64,000 nucleotides of DNA from Roseospira marina (GCF_014197855.1 NZ_JACIGJ010000006.1:186001-250000), one strand, 5' to 3'. Counted from the stretch's first letter, positions 18,948-29,896 are shown. Notes: generated by a model not told the origin, from the sequence alone. Translations and numbers: made by a program.

Positions 18948-19205
18948 CCAGCCGAGCTCAGCGCGGGTTAAAGAGGTCGATGTCGGCACATCCACCTGCA
19001 CAATCCTGGAAAGCCGACAGAAATGCGCCGGTGCTGCTTCGACCGAGATGACTTTGACGGGAATATTCAGCCTAGAGCCGATGGCCTCCGCAGCTTCGCG
19101 AACCGGAACACCTTCCTCAGCGACGGCGTGGTAAAATGAACCTGACACGCCACGAGCCACAACGGTATTGTAAAGCCGTGCTTCGTCCAGCCGGGTGCAA
19201 CGCCG
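18948..19205 (-). pseudogene. C-terminal fragment of a NAD-dependent epimerase/SDR
   Basis: The minus strand reads RLDEARLYNTVVARGVSGSF, then YHAVAEEGVPVREAAEAIG and LTRAELGW. This matches the C-terminal part of extended-SDR epimerases of about 290 residues. The cofactor-binding N-terminal half is missing to the right. The frame runs out at the end of the SDR gene at 18945. It is a clear gene remnant. Confidence 0.65.
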
Positions 19206-19295
19206 ATCTGGGTGAGGTTGCGGTGACCAGCCGCATCGAACGTCCCGGCGGGAGAGTGGTCATGAGTTTGTGCATGAAGTACCTCGCCCTCCCTG

Positions 19296-20051
19296 TCAGA
19301 TTGTCTGCCCGCCCGAGACTTCGATGCGCTGACCGGTCACCCAGCGATTGTCGGAACCGAGCAGGCTCGCCACCATCGGCCCGATATCGCCCGGCAAACC
19401 AACGCGGCCAAGCGCGGTCATGCCGGCGAACGCCTGATTGTAGTCAGGGATGTCTCTCACCGCCCCGCCCAGGAAGTCGGTTTCGATTGCGCCGGGGGCG
19501 ACCGTGTTGGCTGTGATCCCGCGGCCGCCCAGTTCTTTGGCCATGTAGACCGTCAAGATCTCGACCGCGCCCTTGGCTGCCGAATAGGCCGAGAAGCCGG
19601 GGAAGGACACGCGGGTGAGGCCCGACGAGAAGTTGATGATGCGCCCGCCATCGGCCAGCACAGGCAGCAACGCCTGCGTCAGGAAGAACACGCCCTTCAC
19701 GTGGACGCTGAACAGCAGGTCGAACTGCGCTTCGGTGGTGTCGGCGAAGTCGACCATCTCGCCGTGACCGGCATTGTTGACAAGGTGGTCGAGCGTGTCG
19801 CGGTCCCAGGTGGCCGTCAGCGCAGCGCGCAACGTATCCACGAAGGTCGGAAAGCTTGCGACCTTGCCGGTGTCGAGCTGCAACGCCACGGATTTACGGC
19901 CCATCGCCTCTATCTCGGCGACAGTGGCGTCCGCATCGTCTTTGCCGCTGCGATAGGTAAGGATCACATCGCCGCCGTTGCGGGCAATGCTGAGTGCGGT
20001 GTTGCGGCCCAGGCCGCGGCTGCCACCGGTCACGAGAGAAATGGTCGTCAT
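19296..20051 (-). CDS. Short-chain dehydrogenase/reductase (SDR)
   Basis: This 251-residue classical SDR has TGGSRGLG (8-15), NNAG (92-95), FSSGL with Ser near 142, and YSAAK (Tyr156, Lys160). The C-terminal VTGQRIEVSGGQTI is typical of the FabG-like group. The ATG at 20051 follows AAGGAGG; a frame extending to 20114 adds codons with no family match. It is divergent from the AraC gene at 20182. Confidence 0.92.
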   Translation of the reverse strand: MTTISLVTGGSRGLGRNTALSIARNGGDVILTYRSGKDDADATVAEIEAMGRKSVALQLDTGKVASFPTFVDTLRAALTATWDRDTLDHLVNNAGHGEMVDFADTTEAQFDLLFSVHVKGVFFLTQALLPVLADGGRIINFSSGLTRVSFPGFSAYSAAKGAVEILTVYMAKELGGRGITANTVAPGAIETDFLGGAVRDIPDYNQAFAGMTALGRVGLPGDIGPMVASLLGSDNRWVTGQRIEVSGGQTI

Positions 20052-20181
20052 GAATGCCTCCTTTGGGGTGGCATCCTTATGTTCCTGCAGGCTCGGTCGA
20101 TGTTGCGCGATCATCCGGAATTCTTGCCTATTTATCCCGATATGTTGTTGGGCCCAGCCGCTCGCCGTATAGTATAGTGGT

Positions 20182-21075
20182 ATGACCGACCAACTCCTCG
20201 ACCACGCCCGCCATTATGCCGACGCCCATGCCGGCCGGGATGGCATCGCTGTAACGCCGTTCAAAGGTTTGGTGATCCTGCGCGAAACAGCGCCGAGCAT
20301 GCTGGAATATGCCATCTCGAAGCCACTGGTCGCCTTGGTTCTTCAAGGTAGAAAGCGGGTCATGATGGGACGCCGCCCCTTCGATTTCGGAGCAGGTGAA
20401 TCCCTCCTCATCACCACCGATGTGCCGACCGTGAGCCAGATCACCAGCGCCAGCAGGATCTTGCCTTATTATTCGCTGGTTCTCGAACTCGACCCCGCGA
20501 CCATCGGCGACCTGGTTGATCAAATCGGCGCCACGCCGCTCCGGGCGAATCAGCCGGTGCGGGTCGATGAAACCGAAGCGGAGATTGCCGACGCGGCGCT
20601 GCGTCTCCTGCGGCTATGCGATCGGCCGGACACGTTGGCTGTGCTCGGCCAGCAGCTTAGCCGCGAGCTGCACTATTGGCTGCTCAGCGGCCGTCATGGC
20701 GGCAGCATCCGCCAGCTTGGTGTGACCGACAGCCACGCCCAGCGGATCGCACGCGCGGTTACGCTCCTCCGCAACCACTATGCCGAGCCGGTGCGGATCG
20801 CAGCACTGGCGGAGACTGCTGGCATGAGCTTGTCCGCCTTTCACGTTCATTTTCGCAACATCACGTCGTTGACGCCCCTGCAATTCCAAAAGCAGCTCCG
20901 CTTGATCGAGGCCAGGCGGCGGATGCTCGCCCGAGGCGAAGCAATCAGCGATGCCGCCTATGGGGTCGGCTACGAGAGCGTCCCGCAGTTCACGCGTGAG
21001 TACGGGCGACTGTTTGGTCAACCGCCCGCGCGCGACATTCGTCTGGCACGAGAACGGATGACCGCCGCTGCTTAA
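20182..21075 (+). CDS. AraC family transcriptional regulator (AraC_N type)
   Basis: This 297-residue protein has the N-terminal AraC_N sensor domain (FKGLVILRETAPSMLEYAIS; LVALVLQGRKRVMMG). It has C-terminal AraC helices (IAALAETAGMSLSAFHVHFR; VGYESVPQFTREYGRLFG). It differs in class from the cupin-type AraC proteins elsewhere in the island. It is divergent from the SDR at 19296, with 130 bp between them, and probably activates it. Confidence 0.92.
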   Translation: MTDQLLDHARHYADAHAGRDGIAVTPFKGLVILRETAPSMLEYAISKPLVALVLQGRKRVMMGRRPFDFGAGESLLITTDVPTVSQITSASRILPYYSLVLELDPATIGDLVDQIGATPLRANQPVRVDETEAEIADAALRLLRLCDRPDTLAVLGQQLSRELHYWLLSGRHGGSIRQLGVTDSHAQRIARAVTLLRNHYAEPVRIAALAETAGMSLSAFHVHFRNITSLTPLQFQKQLRLIEARRRMLARGEAISDAAYGVGYESVPQFTREYGRLFGQPPARDIRLARERMTAAA

Positions 21076-21288
21076 CCTTCATGCGGCTCCTTCCGAAACA
21101 CCATCCAACCGGCAGCCGAGAAGGTGACCAATGTCGATTCTGCCTAGTCGGTGTCGGTGTTCAGGATCGGTTTCGGCGGTAATGGCAGGCGTTTCCTTGC
21201 CCGATCATTCGGCCGTCGGCCAAGGCGTTTGTCTTTTAGGGGAGCGGCATGTCATAGGCATGTCCGCGTTCCCAAAGTCGCCTAGCTC

Positions 21289-22119
21289 CTATTTGAACGA
21301 GGCCATGACCACCCGGTCGAACATGCGATCCGACAACCAGCGGCGCAGGAACAGGATCGGCATGGCCATCTGTCCGCCAACATAGCGCGGTTTCGGGCGC
21401 CGGGATGAAAGTGCGCGCATCAGCAGGTCGGTGATGACTTTCGGCCCGGGCTGCTTGCCAAGGGCAGCCTGCGCCTTGGCAAAGGCCGTCACTAACCCCG
21501 CATAGACCCCGCTACCGGAATGGCGGGCGGCCTCATCCGCGGCGATCCCTCTCCATTCGGAGGCGATCCCGCCCGGCTCGATCACCACCACCTTGATGCC
21601 GAACTGGCGGGTCTCGTTACGCAGCACGTCGCTAAAGGCTTCGAGCGCGAATTTGGACGCATGATACCAGCCCCCTAGTGGCGTGGACATCTTGCCGCCG
21701 ATGGAGGAGATATTGACGATCCGCCCGCCCCCTTGCGCACGCATATGCGGCAAGCAAAGCTGGGTCAGGCGGGCAAGACCAAAGAGATTGACCTCGAATT
21801 GGCGCCGCGCCAGTTCGATCGGCACCTCTTCAAGCGTCCCGTATTGGCCGTATCCGGCGCAATTGATCAGCAAATCGATGCGGCCATGCTCCGAAATGAT
21901 CCTGTCGACACCGGCCCGCATCGCGGCTTCGTCCGTCATATCCATGGCAAGGACGACCCCGCCCTTGTTGGCGATGTCCTGCATTCGCTCTGTTCGCCTT
22001 GCCGCGCCGTACACCACATATCCTTCTTCAAGGAGCCGCAGGGCGAAATCCTTGCCCATACCGGACGATGCGCCGGTGATCAGCGCGACGCGTTTGTGTT
22101 TTTGCTTGCTCATTGTCAT
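21289..22119 (-). CDS. Short-chain dehydrogenase/reductase (SDR)
   Basis: This 276-residue SDR has TGASSGMG (15-22), an unusual NCAG in place of NNAG (87-90), NISSIGG with Ser near 138, and YHASK (Tyr152, Lys156). The C-terminal tail RYVGGQMAMPILFLRRW is characteristic of a hydroxysteroid/retinol-like subgroup. The start is placed at ATG 22119, with a second ATG at 22113. It is transcribed from a promoter with a MerR-type operator and is divergent from the merR-like gene. Confidence 0.88.
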   Translation of the reverse strand: MTMSKQKHKRVALITGASSGMGKDFALRLLEEGYVVYGAARRTERMQDIANKGGVVLAMDMTDEAAMRAGVDRIISEHGRIDLLINCAGYGQYGTLEEVPIELARRQFEVNLFGLARLTQLCLPHMRAQGGGRIVNISSIGGKMSTPLGGWYHASKFALEAFSDVLRNETRQFGIKVVVIEPGGIASEWRGIAADEAARHSGSGVYAGLVTAFAKAQAALGKQPGPKVITDLLMRALSSRRPKPRYVGGQMAMPILFLRRWLSDRMFDRVVMASFK

Positions 22120-22154
22120 CTGCCTTTCAGGCTTCTGGAATTGCGATGACACGT

Positions 22155-22185
22155 GATGTAGGCTGTCGGGAAACCCCACAGTCAA
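22155..22185 (-). promoter_or_regulatory. MerR-type promoter with 19-bp spacer
   Basis: On the minus strand, -35 TTGACT (22185-22180) and -10 TACATC (22160-22155) are separated by exactly 19 bp. The spacer and -35 overlap the dyad CTGTNGGG-N3-CCCNACAG (22163-22181). The long spacer with a centred dyad is the hallmark of MerR-activated promoters, in which the regulator twists the DNA. The promoter drives the SDR at 21289. Confidence 0.7.
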
Positions 22186-22210
22186 GGGCCGGCAATAAGG
22201 AATTTTGAAA

Positions 22211-22591
22211 ATGCTGATTGGCGATCTGGCGCGGCTCTCGGGCTTGTCGAAGGACGGCATCCGCCATTACGAGGAAATGGGCATTGTTTACTCAGTACCG
22301 CGTGAGGCCGGCAGCCGGATCTACCGCGAGTACGACCCGACCAATCTCGACCGGATCGAGAAGGCTCGCCAAGCGCAGCAACTGGGCCTGACGCTGAAAG
22401 AAATCGGACCGTTGCTCGACGTCCACGAAAGCCGCGAAGTGACAGAGGCGGAGACCATCACATTTCTGGAAGAACGGCTTGCGGTCGTACAAGGGCGGAT
22501 CGCAGAGCTGCGGCGCATGGAAAGATTTATCGAAGCGAAACTCTCGCGCCATCGCACCCTTGTGGAGAGTTCTATCGCCTCGACTGGATGA
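22211..22591 (+). CDS. MerR family transcriptional regulator
   Basis: This 126-residue MerR protein starts with the winged helix MLIGDLARLSGLSKDGIRHY, then EEMGIVYS and REYDPTNLDRIEKARQAQQLG. A dimerising coiled coil follows. There is no cluster of metal-binding cysteines at the C-terminus, so a small-molecule or stress signal is more likely than a metal. It is divergent from the SDR at 21289 and should act at the 19-bp-spacer promoter between them. Confidence 0.9.
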   Translation: MLIGDLARLSGLSKDGIRHYEEMGIVYSVPREAGSRIYREYDPTNLDRIEKARQAQQLGLTLKEIGPLLDVHESREVTEAETITFLEERLAVVQGRIAELRRMERFIEAKLSRHRTLVESSIASTG

Positions 22592-22669
22592 AGCCGTGGA
22601 AAGCCACCCGCCACCCGAGCCGGTTTCGTCTGGATTTATAGCCAGAGTCTAGACCGCGAAAGAGTTCGG

Positions 22670-23050
22670 CTACTTCCGCAAGAGGTACTCGACAATGGCC
22701 TGCCGGTCCTCAGCATCCGCCACTCTGAAGGTCATACGCGATCCAGGGACCATATCACGTGGGTTTGAGAGGAACGAATTGAGCGCTTCCTCGTCCCAGA
22801 CTATTCCCGATTCCCGGAGCGCATCCGAATAGTTGGCGTCCTCCACAGCGCCGGCCCTGCGGCCCACTATTCCGGACAGATGTGGTCCCGCCCGGTTCTG
22901 GTCCGGTTCCATGCTGTGGCAACTCGCGCAGCGACGTTGGAATTGCTGTTCACCCGATGATTGCTGAGCGCGGGCGGAGATGGCCGTAGAGGAGCAAACG
23001 ATGATCAATGCTCCGGCAACCTGTTGCACGCGCCTTGCCATTTTCGTCAT
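22670..23050 (-). CDS. Class I c-type cytochrome
   Basis: This 126-residue secreted cytochrome has an N-terminal signal peptide (VAGALIIVCSSTAISARAQ). It has one haem site CASCH (Cys41, Cys44, His45) and an axial Met in PGSRMTF (Met106). It ends the operon of the molybdenum hydroxylase at 23113 and FeS subunit at 25306. It is therefore probably the periplasmic electron acceptor of that enzyme. Confidence 0.9.
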   Translation of the reverse strand: MTKMARRVQQVAGALIIVCSSTAISARAQQSSGEQQFQRRCASCHSMEPDQNRAGPHLSGIVGRRAGAVEDANYSDALRESGIVWDEEALNSFLSNPRDMVPGSRMTFRVADAEDRQAIVEYLLRK

Positions 23051-23112
23051 CCGCAGTCCTTTGAGATTGTTTGTCGATCAACGATGCGCGTCATCGGATG
23101 TGGCCGAAACGC

Positions 23113-25302
23113 CTAGACCAACCCGGCCTTCGCCATGGGCAGACTCGTGATCCACTTGCCGGTTGCCGCTGCGACCGCGTTGGCAATAGCCGGCCCGATC
23201 GGAGGCGTTCCGGGCTCCCCCATGCCGGTCGGCGCTTCGTTCGAGGGGACGATATGCACCTCGATTTCCGGCATGTCGGAGATGCGCAGCGGCTCGTAGG
23301 TGTCGAAGTTTGTCTCTTCTACGACACCCTCGGCCAGGGTCACCTGATTGCGCAGGATCGCACCAAGGCCATAGCCGATACCGCCCTCGACCTGGGCGAC
23401 GATATTGTCCGGATTGATCGGAACGCCGCAATCGACCGCAGCGGTGACCTTCTCGACCTTGATCGTCCCGTCATCGCGCAGGGAAATTTCGGCGACTTCG
23501 GCGACATAGGAGCCGAAGGATTTGTGCACAGCGACACCGCGATACCGGCCCTCCGGCAGTGGAGTATCCCACCCGGCTTTCTCGGCTGCCAGCCGTAGCA
23601 CGTTCGCCTTGCGAGGATCGTCCTTGATCATCTCCAGCCGGAAAGCGACCGGATCCTTGCCGGTCTCAAGGGCAATGCGGTCCATCGTGACTTCCATGAC
23701 ATAGGCGGTGTGCGTGTGCCCGACCGAGCGCCACCACAGGACCGGAACCTGTGTCTCCTGGAAGGCCTGATTCACGCGCATCGCCGGGAAGGCATAGCTC
23801 GTGTCGTGTGCACCCTCGGTCATGCTCGGGTCTACGCCGTTAGGCATCATCACCGCCTCGTAGGCGCTGCCCTTGATGATCGACTTCGCCGCGATGGCGT
23901 ATTTGAAGGCGGTCACACTGCCCTCGCCGTCGAGCCCGACTCTGACCTTGTGAGCTGACATCGGACGGTAGTAGCCGCCGGTGATGTCGTCCTCGCGCGT
24001 CCAGACCACCTTGACCGGCACCGGCGCCATGCCGGCGGTGAGCATCGCCTTGGCCACCTCGCAGATCTCGATCACCGGATGCCGATCCGGGGGTGAGCGC
24101 CGCCCAAAGGAACCGCCGGCCCATATCGTGTTGATGCTGACTTTGTCGAAACCGATCCCGAGGGATTCCGCGGCGCCGGCATGGTCTCCGGTCTGGCTCT
24201 GGCAGCCGTACCAGAATTCCGCCGTTTCCCCGTCGAAGAGCAGCACGATATCCAGGGGCTCCATCGGGCCGTGAGCCAGGAACGGGAAATCGAAATCGAG
24301 CTCGACGACTTTTTCCGCCTGCTCCATCGCAGCACCGGTATCGCCGACTTCGTGAACCATCACGCCGGGCTCCGCGGTCATGTCCCGCAGCTCAGCGATC
24401 ATCGCATCGCTGGAGCGGACCTCTGCCGCGCTATCATCCCATTCGACCACAAGGGCTTCGCGCCCTTTGATCGCTGGCCATGTCGACCGGGCAAGCACTG
24501 CCACGCCGCTTGGAATCTGAAACACATCGACCACGCCGGGTACGTTCCTGGCTGCGGTGGCGTCGAAGGATGCAACCTTTCCGCCAAAGCGCGGCGGACG
24601 GGCGACCACGGCGACCAGCAGGCCTTCGGGCTGAAAGTCCATGGTGAAGGTATCGGGCGAGCCGGAGGATTTGTTCGCCACGTCGAGGCGCGGGAACGCC
24701 TTGCCAATATAGACCCATTGCTCCGGCGTCTTGAGAACCGGCTCTGCCGGCACATCTTCCTGTGCGGCGAGACCTGCAAGTTCGCCAAACCTGGCGGTAT
24801 GGCCGGACGCATGGCTGACGACACCCTGCGAGACCGCAATCTCGCTTGCCGGAACGTCCCATTGCCTGGCCGCTGCGGCAACGAGCATGGCCTTTGCCGC
24901 GGCGCCAGCCTGCCGGTACTGCAGGAAGGAATTCGCCATCGCTGACGAACCGCCAGTTCCCTGAATCCCGTAGATCAGGTTCTTGTAGAGGTCCGGGTTC
25001 GACGGCGCGAATTCGACGCGCATCTGGTCGTGTGCGGCATCCAGCTCGTCGGCGATAAGCGTCGTCAACCCTGTCGCAGTGCCCTGGCCCTTGTCGAGAT
25101 GCTTGGACAGGATCGTGACGCTGTTGTCCGGTCGGATGTGTAGGAAGGGCTGCTCGAACTCGGTTTCCGTGCCCTGCGCATAGGCTGCAGACGTCAGCCT
25201 CGTCGCCAGCAGCAATCCGCCCGCGGCTCCGGCCGAAAGTTTCAGGAATGTGCGGCGGTCCGGTCTCGTTAGTTCGCCCGGTATTCTCGACAGCGTTTGC
25301 AT
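23113..25302 (-). CDS. Molybdopterin-binding aldehyde/isoquinoline oxidoreductase large subunit (IorB-like)
   Basis: This 729-residue xanthine-dehydrogenase-family subunit oxidises an aldehyde or N-heterocycle using molybdenum cofactor and water. A Tat signal is present ([20 protein letters not shown], then [11 protein letters not shown]), so the complex is exported. Family motifs include [25 protein letters not shown] and [15 protein letters not shown] near the C-terminus. It lies directly downstream of its 2Fe-2S subunit and upstream of cytochrome c, the usual three-part arrangement. The substrate is not deducible. Confidence 0.92.
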   Translation of the reverse strand: MQTLSRIPGELTRPDRRTFLKLSAGAAGGLLLATRLTSAAYAQGTETEFEQPFLHIRPDNSVTILSKHLDKGQGTATGLTTLIADELDAAHDQMRVEFAPSNPDLYKNLIYGIQGTGGSSAMANSFLQYRQAGAAAKAMLVAAAARQWDVPASEIAVSQGVVSHASGHTARFGELAGLAAQEDVPAEPVLKTPEQWVYIGKAFPRLDVANKSSGSPDTFTMDFQPEGLLVAVVARPPRFGGKVASFDATAARNVPGVVDVFQIPSGVAVLARSTWPAIKGREALVVEWDDSAAEVRSSDAMIAELRDMTAEPGVMVHEVGDTGAAMEQAEKVVELDFDFPFLAHGPMEPLDIVLLFDGETAEFWYGCQSQTGDHAGAAESLGIGFDKVSINTIWAGGSFGRRSPPDRHPVIEICEVAKAMLTAGMAPVPVKVVWTREDDITGGYYRPMSAHKVRVGLDGEGSVTAFKYAIAAKSIIKGSAYEAVMMPNGVDPSMTEGAHDTSYAFPAMRVNQAFQETQVPVLWWRSVGHTHTAYVMEVTMDRIALETGKDPVAFRLEMIKDDPRKANVLRLAAEKAGWDTPLPEGRYRGVAVHKSFGSYVAEVAEISLRDDGTIKVEKVTAAVDCGVPINPDNIVAQVEGGIGYGLGAILRNQVTLAEGVVEETNFDTYEPLRISDMPEIEVHIVPSNEAPTGMGEPGTPPIGPAIANAVAAATGKWITSLPMAKAGLV

Positions 25303-25305
25303 GGC

Positions 25306-25767
25306 TCAGCCCTCCAACATGTCGGCGGCGGTGTGGATCGCCTTGCGGATGCGGACGTAGGTGGCGCAGCGACAGACATTGCCGTCCATCGCCGCGTCGA
25401 TGTCACCGTCGGTCGGCCTTGGCGTTTCGGACAGCAGCGCCACCGCCGACATGATCTGGCCCGATTGGCAGTAACCACACTGCGGAACCTCGAGAGAGGT
25501 CCATGCCGCCTTGACGGCCTCGGCGGCCCTACCTCCAACGCCTTCGATGGTGGTGATCTCGGCGCCTTCCAGATCGCCAACCATGGTCTGGCAGGAGCGG
25601 ATCGGGACCCCGTCCCAATGGACGGTGCAGGCGCCGCAGGCCGCGATGCCGCAGCCGAACTTCGTTCCGGTCATTCCGAGCTCATCGCGCAGTGCCCAGA
25701 GCAATGGGCTTTCCGGGTCAGCTTCGAGCGTGCGCGGGTTTCCGTTGATCGTAAGCGAGACTGACAT
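25306..25767 (-). CDS. 2Fe-2S subunit of the molybdenum hydroxylase (IorA-like)
   Basis: This 153-residue electron-transfer subunit has a plant-type 2Fe-2S site (Cys39, Cys44, Cys47, Cys59) and a helical second cluster (Cys97, Cys100, Cys132, Cys134; CGYCQSGQIM and CRCATYVRIRKAI). The ATG at 25767 follows AAGGAGA; an upstream extension is rejected. It has no signal peptide and is presumably carried out by the Tat signal of the large subunit, whose start is 3 bp downstream. Confidence 0.93.
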   Translation of the reverse strand: MSVSLTINGNPRTLEADPESPLLWALRDELGMTGTKFGCGIAACGACTVHWDGVPIRSCQTMVGDLEGAEITTIEGVGGRAAEAVKAAWTSLEVPQCGYCQSGQIMSAVALLSETPRPTDGDIDAAMDGNVCRCATYVRIRKAIHTAADMLEG

Positions 25768-25843
25768 CACCGGGATCTCCTTGCTGGTTTCTAGCCTGGC
25801 GGGAACCGGTGGTGCCGGACCGCGGGTGAACATCGTCGGCGCG

Positions 25844-26458
25844 CTAGGCCTGCGAGGAGCGAGTGTCGCTCCAGTCGATGATCAGTTGGCGCTCTGAGAA
25901 CAACCACACGCCATCCGTGCGGTGAAAGCTGTCGTAGTATCGGATGGACAACACCTTAAGCATCCTCTGGCCGTCCTCGTCATAGATGTGATGCGCCAGG
26001 CAATATGTCTCACCGAAGGCTTCGTCGCCGGAGACGGATATCGCCGATTGTCCCATGAAATGGGTGGTATGCTTGTATTGGGCGAGAAAGGGTCCCACCG
26101 AATTGCGCACTTCTTCGCGTCCGCGGCGCACGCCAACGGGATTCTGCCCCTCAGGTTCCCGGTCGTAGATCAGGATATTCCCATCCTCCTCCATCAAGGC
26201 CGCCTGCTCATCCGCCATACGCCGGTCGGCGAAATGGCCCCAGGCATCGATCAGCTTTCGGATTGCGATCCGGTCGGCGGCTTCGCCGGTCAGGGCGGTG
26301 TTCGCTATAGATGCGGAAAAGAGGCTATCGAGGGAGAGGTCGACGGCAGGTGTTTCCGCTTGCGCAAGCGATTGACCGGGGACCGAGGCCAATCCAACTG
26401 CCACCCCGCCGCCGATGGCGGAAGCTTTGGCGACAAGTTGTCGTCTGGTGATTGTCAT
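25844..26458 (-). CDS. SnoaL-like (NTF2-fold) protein with Tat signal
   Basis: This 204-residue protein has an N-terminal twin-arginine signal (TRRQLVAKASAIGGGVAVGL) and a C-terminal NTF2-like domain of the SnoaL_4 type (DRIAIRKLIDAWGHFADRRM; WLFSERQLIIDW). Such domains act as isomerases, hydratases or dehydratases, or just bind ligands. It sits in the same operon as the molybdenum hydroxylase, so it may work on the same periplasmic substrate. Confidence 0.82.
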   Translation of the reverse strand: MTITRRQLVAKASAIGGGVAVGLASVPGQSLAQAETPAVDLSLDSLFSASIANTALTGEAADRIAIRKLIDAWGHFADRRMADEQAALMEEDGNILIYDREPEGQNPVGVRRGREEVRNSVGPFLAQYKHTTHFMGQSAISVSGDEAFGETYCLAHHIYDEDGQRMLKVLSIRYYDSFHRTDGVWLFSERQLIIDWSDTRSSQA

Positions 26459-26490
26459 TTGATTTCCCTCCAGAGGTGTTCGCCGCCGTT

Positions 26491-27558
<1,068 letters not shown>

Positions 27559-27668
27559 CTACGGCCCCAGCCAGCGCTGGTTTCATCGGGTCGAGATAAG
27601 AGGATAGACTCCCAAAGGAAGACGGTGAATGCTTGTCAATCTGGATAACTTGCGCGATAGTCCTGAAT

Positions 27669-28595
27669 ATGCTTGATGACCCGCTTTCCGAAATCCTTGC
27701 TTTTGTTGGCGCGCGCTGCGAGGTGGCAGGCGGGTTTACGGCCGGCGGTCGCTGGGGCATTCGTTTTCCGCGTCCCGACGCCATCAAGTTTGGCGTTGTC
27801 GTAAACGGCGCATGCTGGATGCGAGTCGATGGTCTTGACACGTCGCAGCAATTGCAGGCGGGTGACGTCTTCTTCGTTAAGGGCGACCGTGCCTTCGACG
27901 TGTTAAGCGACCTCGATGCCGCTCCGCTGGATGCCAGGAAGGTCTTCCGCGAAGCACCAAACAACATGGCTTCCCTGGGTGACGGAGCGGACGTTCTTTA
28001 CCTGGGCGGCCATGTCGAGCTCGACGAAACACGACGCAATCTGCTGCTCGATGAATTGCCGCCAATCATTCACGTCGCCAGCGACTCCGAGCAGGCAGCG
28101 GGGCTGCAGTGGCTCGCACGCGAAGTGGTGAGCGAGGTGCAGACGAAGAAAGTCGGCGCGGGTCTTTCGACCGCTTCTCTGGCGCAGTTACTGTTTGTCC
28201 GCGTGCTTCGCGCCCATCTGGAGGCTGGAGGGCAAGCGAATGTCGGCTGGCTGCGCGGGCTTGGCGACCCGCGAATTGCGCTGGTGATCGCGTTGATGCA
28301 TTCCGAGCCGTCTAGGAACTGGCACCTTGATGAACTCGCGAAAACCACCGGCATGTCCCGCTCTGTGCTCGCCGCACGTTTCAAGGCGGTTTGTGGCGTA
28401 CCGCCGCTGACGTATCTGACCGAGTGGCGCATGCGGCTGGCCGTGCGGGCGCTTGAGGAAGGAACCAAGCCGGTGTCGCAGATCGCAACGATGCTTGGCT
28501 ACACCTCTGTCAGCGCATTCAGCAACGCGTTCAAACGCGTGACAGGTATCGCGCCGAAACGCTTCCAGTTCTCTTCAGGCAATGTCGATGGCTGA
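27669..28595 (+). CDS. AraC family transcriptional regulator with cupin sensor
   Basis: This 308-residue protein opens MLDDPLSEILAFVGARCEV and has a cupin-type N-terminal domain. AraC helices follow (ELAKTTGMSRSVLAARFKAV; IATMLGYTSVSAFSNAFKRV). The longer frame from 27633 is not needed. An AGTCCTGAA element sits just before the start, and its complement TTCAGGACT occurs twice before the SDR at 28869. The protein therefore probably controls itself, the downstream SDR and perhaps the divergent aldo/keto reductase operon. Confidence 0.9.
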   Translation: MLDDPLSEILAFVGARCEVAGGFTAGGRWGIRFPRPDAIKFGVVVNGACWMRVDGLDTSQQLQAGDVFFVKGDRAFDVLSDLDAAPLDARKVFREAPNNMASLGDGADVLYLGGHVELDETRRNLLLDELPPIIHVASDSEQAAGLQWLAREVVSEVQTKKVGAGLSTASLAQLLFVRVLRAHLEAGGQANVGWLRGLGDPRIALVIALMHSEPSRNWHLDELAKTTGMSRSVLAARFKAVCGVPPLTYLTEWRMRLAVRALEEGTKPVSQIATMLGYTSVSAFSNAFKRVTGIAPKRFQFSSGNVDG

Positions 28596-28760
28596 AAGGA
28601 TACACCGGATTCAACGACCAGAATTCGTCAACGCGGTCTGCAAGCAATGCTGGCAGAAGTAGCCATGCGCCTCCGACCGGGCAACCATGATACCCGACCT
28701 GTATGACGAGCGTCTCATTGTGAATTATGGAAATATGCGCTGACTTGAGCCGAGTCCAAA

Positions 28761-28809
28761 TTCAGGACTATCTCGCAAATTTTCAGGACTTTCAAATATT
28801 AAAAGTCCT
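28761..28809. promoter_or_regulatory. AraC-type operator: tandem and inverted TTCAGGACT elements
   Basis: TTCAGGACT occurs at 28761 and 28782, exactly 21 bp apart (two helical turns, same face). AGGACTTT (28785) pairs with AAAGTCCT (28802) as an inverted repeat. The same element, inverted, is at 27659-27667 before the AraC gene. This is typical of AraC-family half-sites upstream of a target, here the SDR at 28869. Confidence 0.6.
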
Positions 28810-28868
28810 ATTTGTGCTCCTATCTACTAAGTCGCCAACAATACGCTGCGACATAAAAAGGATGCACT

Positions 28869-29837
28869 ATGAACACTCTTCAATCCCCGATCCGGTCACC
28901 TTTCGGGGCAGCCAGCACGGCACGGGATGTCATCGAGGGAATCGACCTTTCAGGGAAAGTCGCCATCGTCACCGGTGGGTATTCCGGAATCGGTCTCGAG
29001 ACCACAAAGGCTTTCGCGAACGCGGGGGCAACCGTGATTGTACCAGCGCGCAACGTTGAAAAGGCGGAGAAAGCCCTGAAGGGGATTGGTGGTGTCGAGA
29101 TTGCGGCGCTCGATCTCATTGATCCCACCTCGATCGACACATTTGCCGAGCAGGTTCTCGCCGTCCATCACGCAATCCACCTGCTCGTCAACAATGCCGG
29201 CTATATCGGTTTGACGCTAGAGCATGATGCGCGCGGCTACGAAGCGCAGTTCGCCACCAATCATCTCGGTCATTTCCAGCTTACTGCCCGGCTCTGGTCG
29301 GCTCTGGTCAACGGGCATGCCCGTGTGGTCACGGTATCCTCGTGTGGTCATGCCGCCGGCGCCATCGATTTCGATGACATCAATTTCGAAACACGCGGCT
29401 ACGATCCAATGGTTGCCTACGGTCAGTCCAAGAGCGCCAACGCACTGTTTTCGGTTTGGCTGGATCGACTGGGCCAGCCTCATGGAGTGCGGGCCTTCGC
29501 GCTGCATCCAGGCGGTATTGTCGAGTCTGGGTTTACCCGAGATATGCCGATCGAGGCCAGTATCGCCTCCGGCTATCGCGATGCCGATGGCAAGGCGATC
29601 ATAGACCCCCAGAACAATAAGAAGACGCCGGAACAGGGAGCTGCAACGCAAGTGTGGTGCGCCACGAGCCCACTGCTCGATGGCATGGGTGGCGTCTACT
29701 GTGAGGACTGCAATATCGCACAAGCCGTACCGGCAGATTGCACCGAGCTTCTCGGTGTACGGCCGTGGGCAATCGATCCTTCGCTTGCTGAGCATTTGTG
29801 GAAAGTGAGTGAGGAAATGACGGGTGTCACGTTCTGA
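28869..29837 (+). CDS. Short-chain dehydrogenase/reductase, retinol-dehydrogenase-like
   Basis: This 322-residue SDR is longer than the others in the island. It has an N-terminal leader before TGGYSGIG (35-42), then LVNNAGY, a Ser in VSSCGH and a YGQSK catalytic pair. The extended C-terminal region (GGVYCEDCNIA) fits the retinol-dehydrogenase/WWOX-like group. It lies downstream of the AraC gene at 27669 behind a clear tandem operator. Confidence 0.9.
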   Translation: MNTLQSPIRSPFGAASTARDVIEGIDLSGKVAIVTGGYSGIGLETTKAFANAGATVIVPARNVEKAEKALKGIGGVEIAALDLIDPTSIDTFAEQVLAVHHAIHLLVNNAGYIGLTLEHDARGYEAQFATNHLGHFQLTARLWSALVNGHARVVTVSSCGHAAGAIDFDDINFETRGYDPMVAYGQSKSANALFSVWLDRLGQPHGVRAFALHPGGIVESGFTRDMPIEASIASGYRDADGKAIIDPQNNKKTPEQGAATQVWCATSPLLDGMGGVYCEDCNIAQAVPADCTELLGVRPWAIDPSLAEHLWKVSEEMTGVTF

Positions 29838-29896
29838 CAGGGGCGGAGGACACCGAATGGAGCGATACCGAACCTGTCCGACATCGCCGCAAGGCG

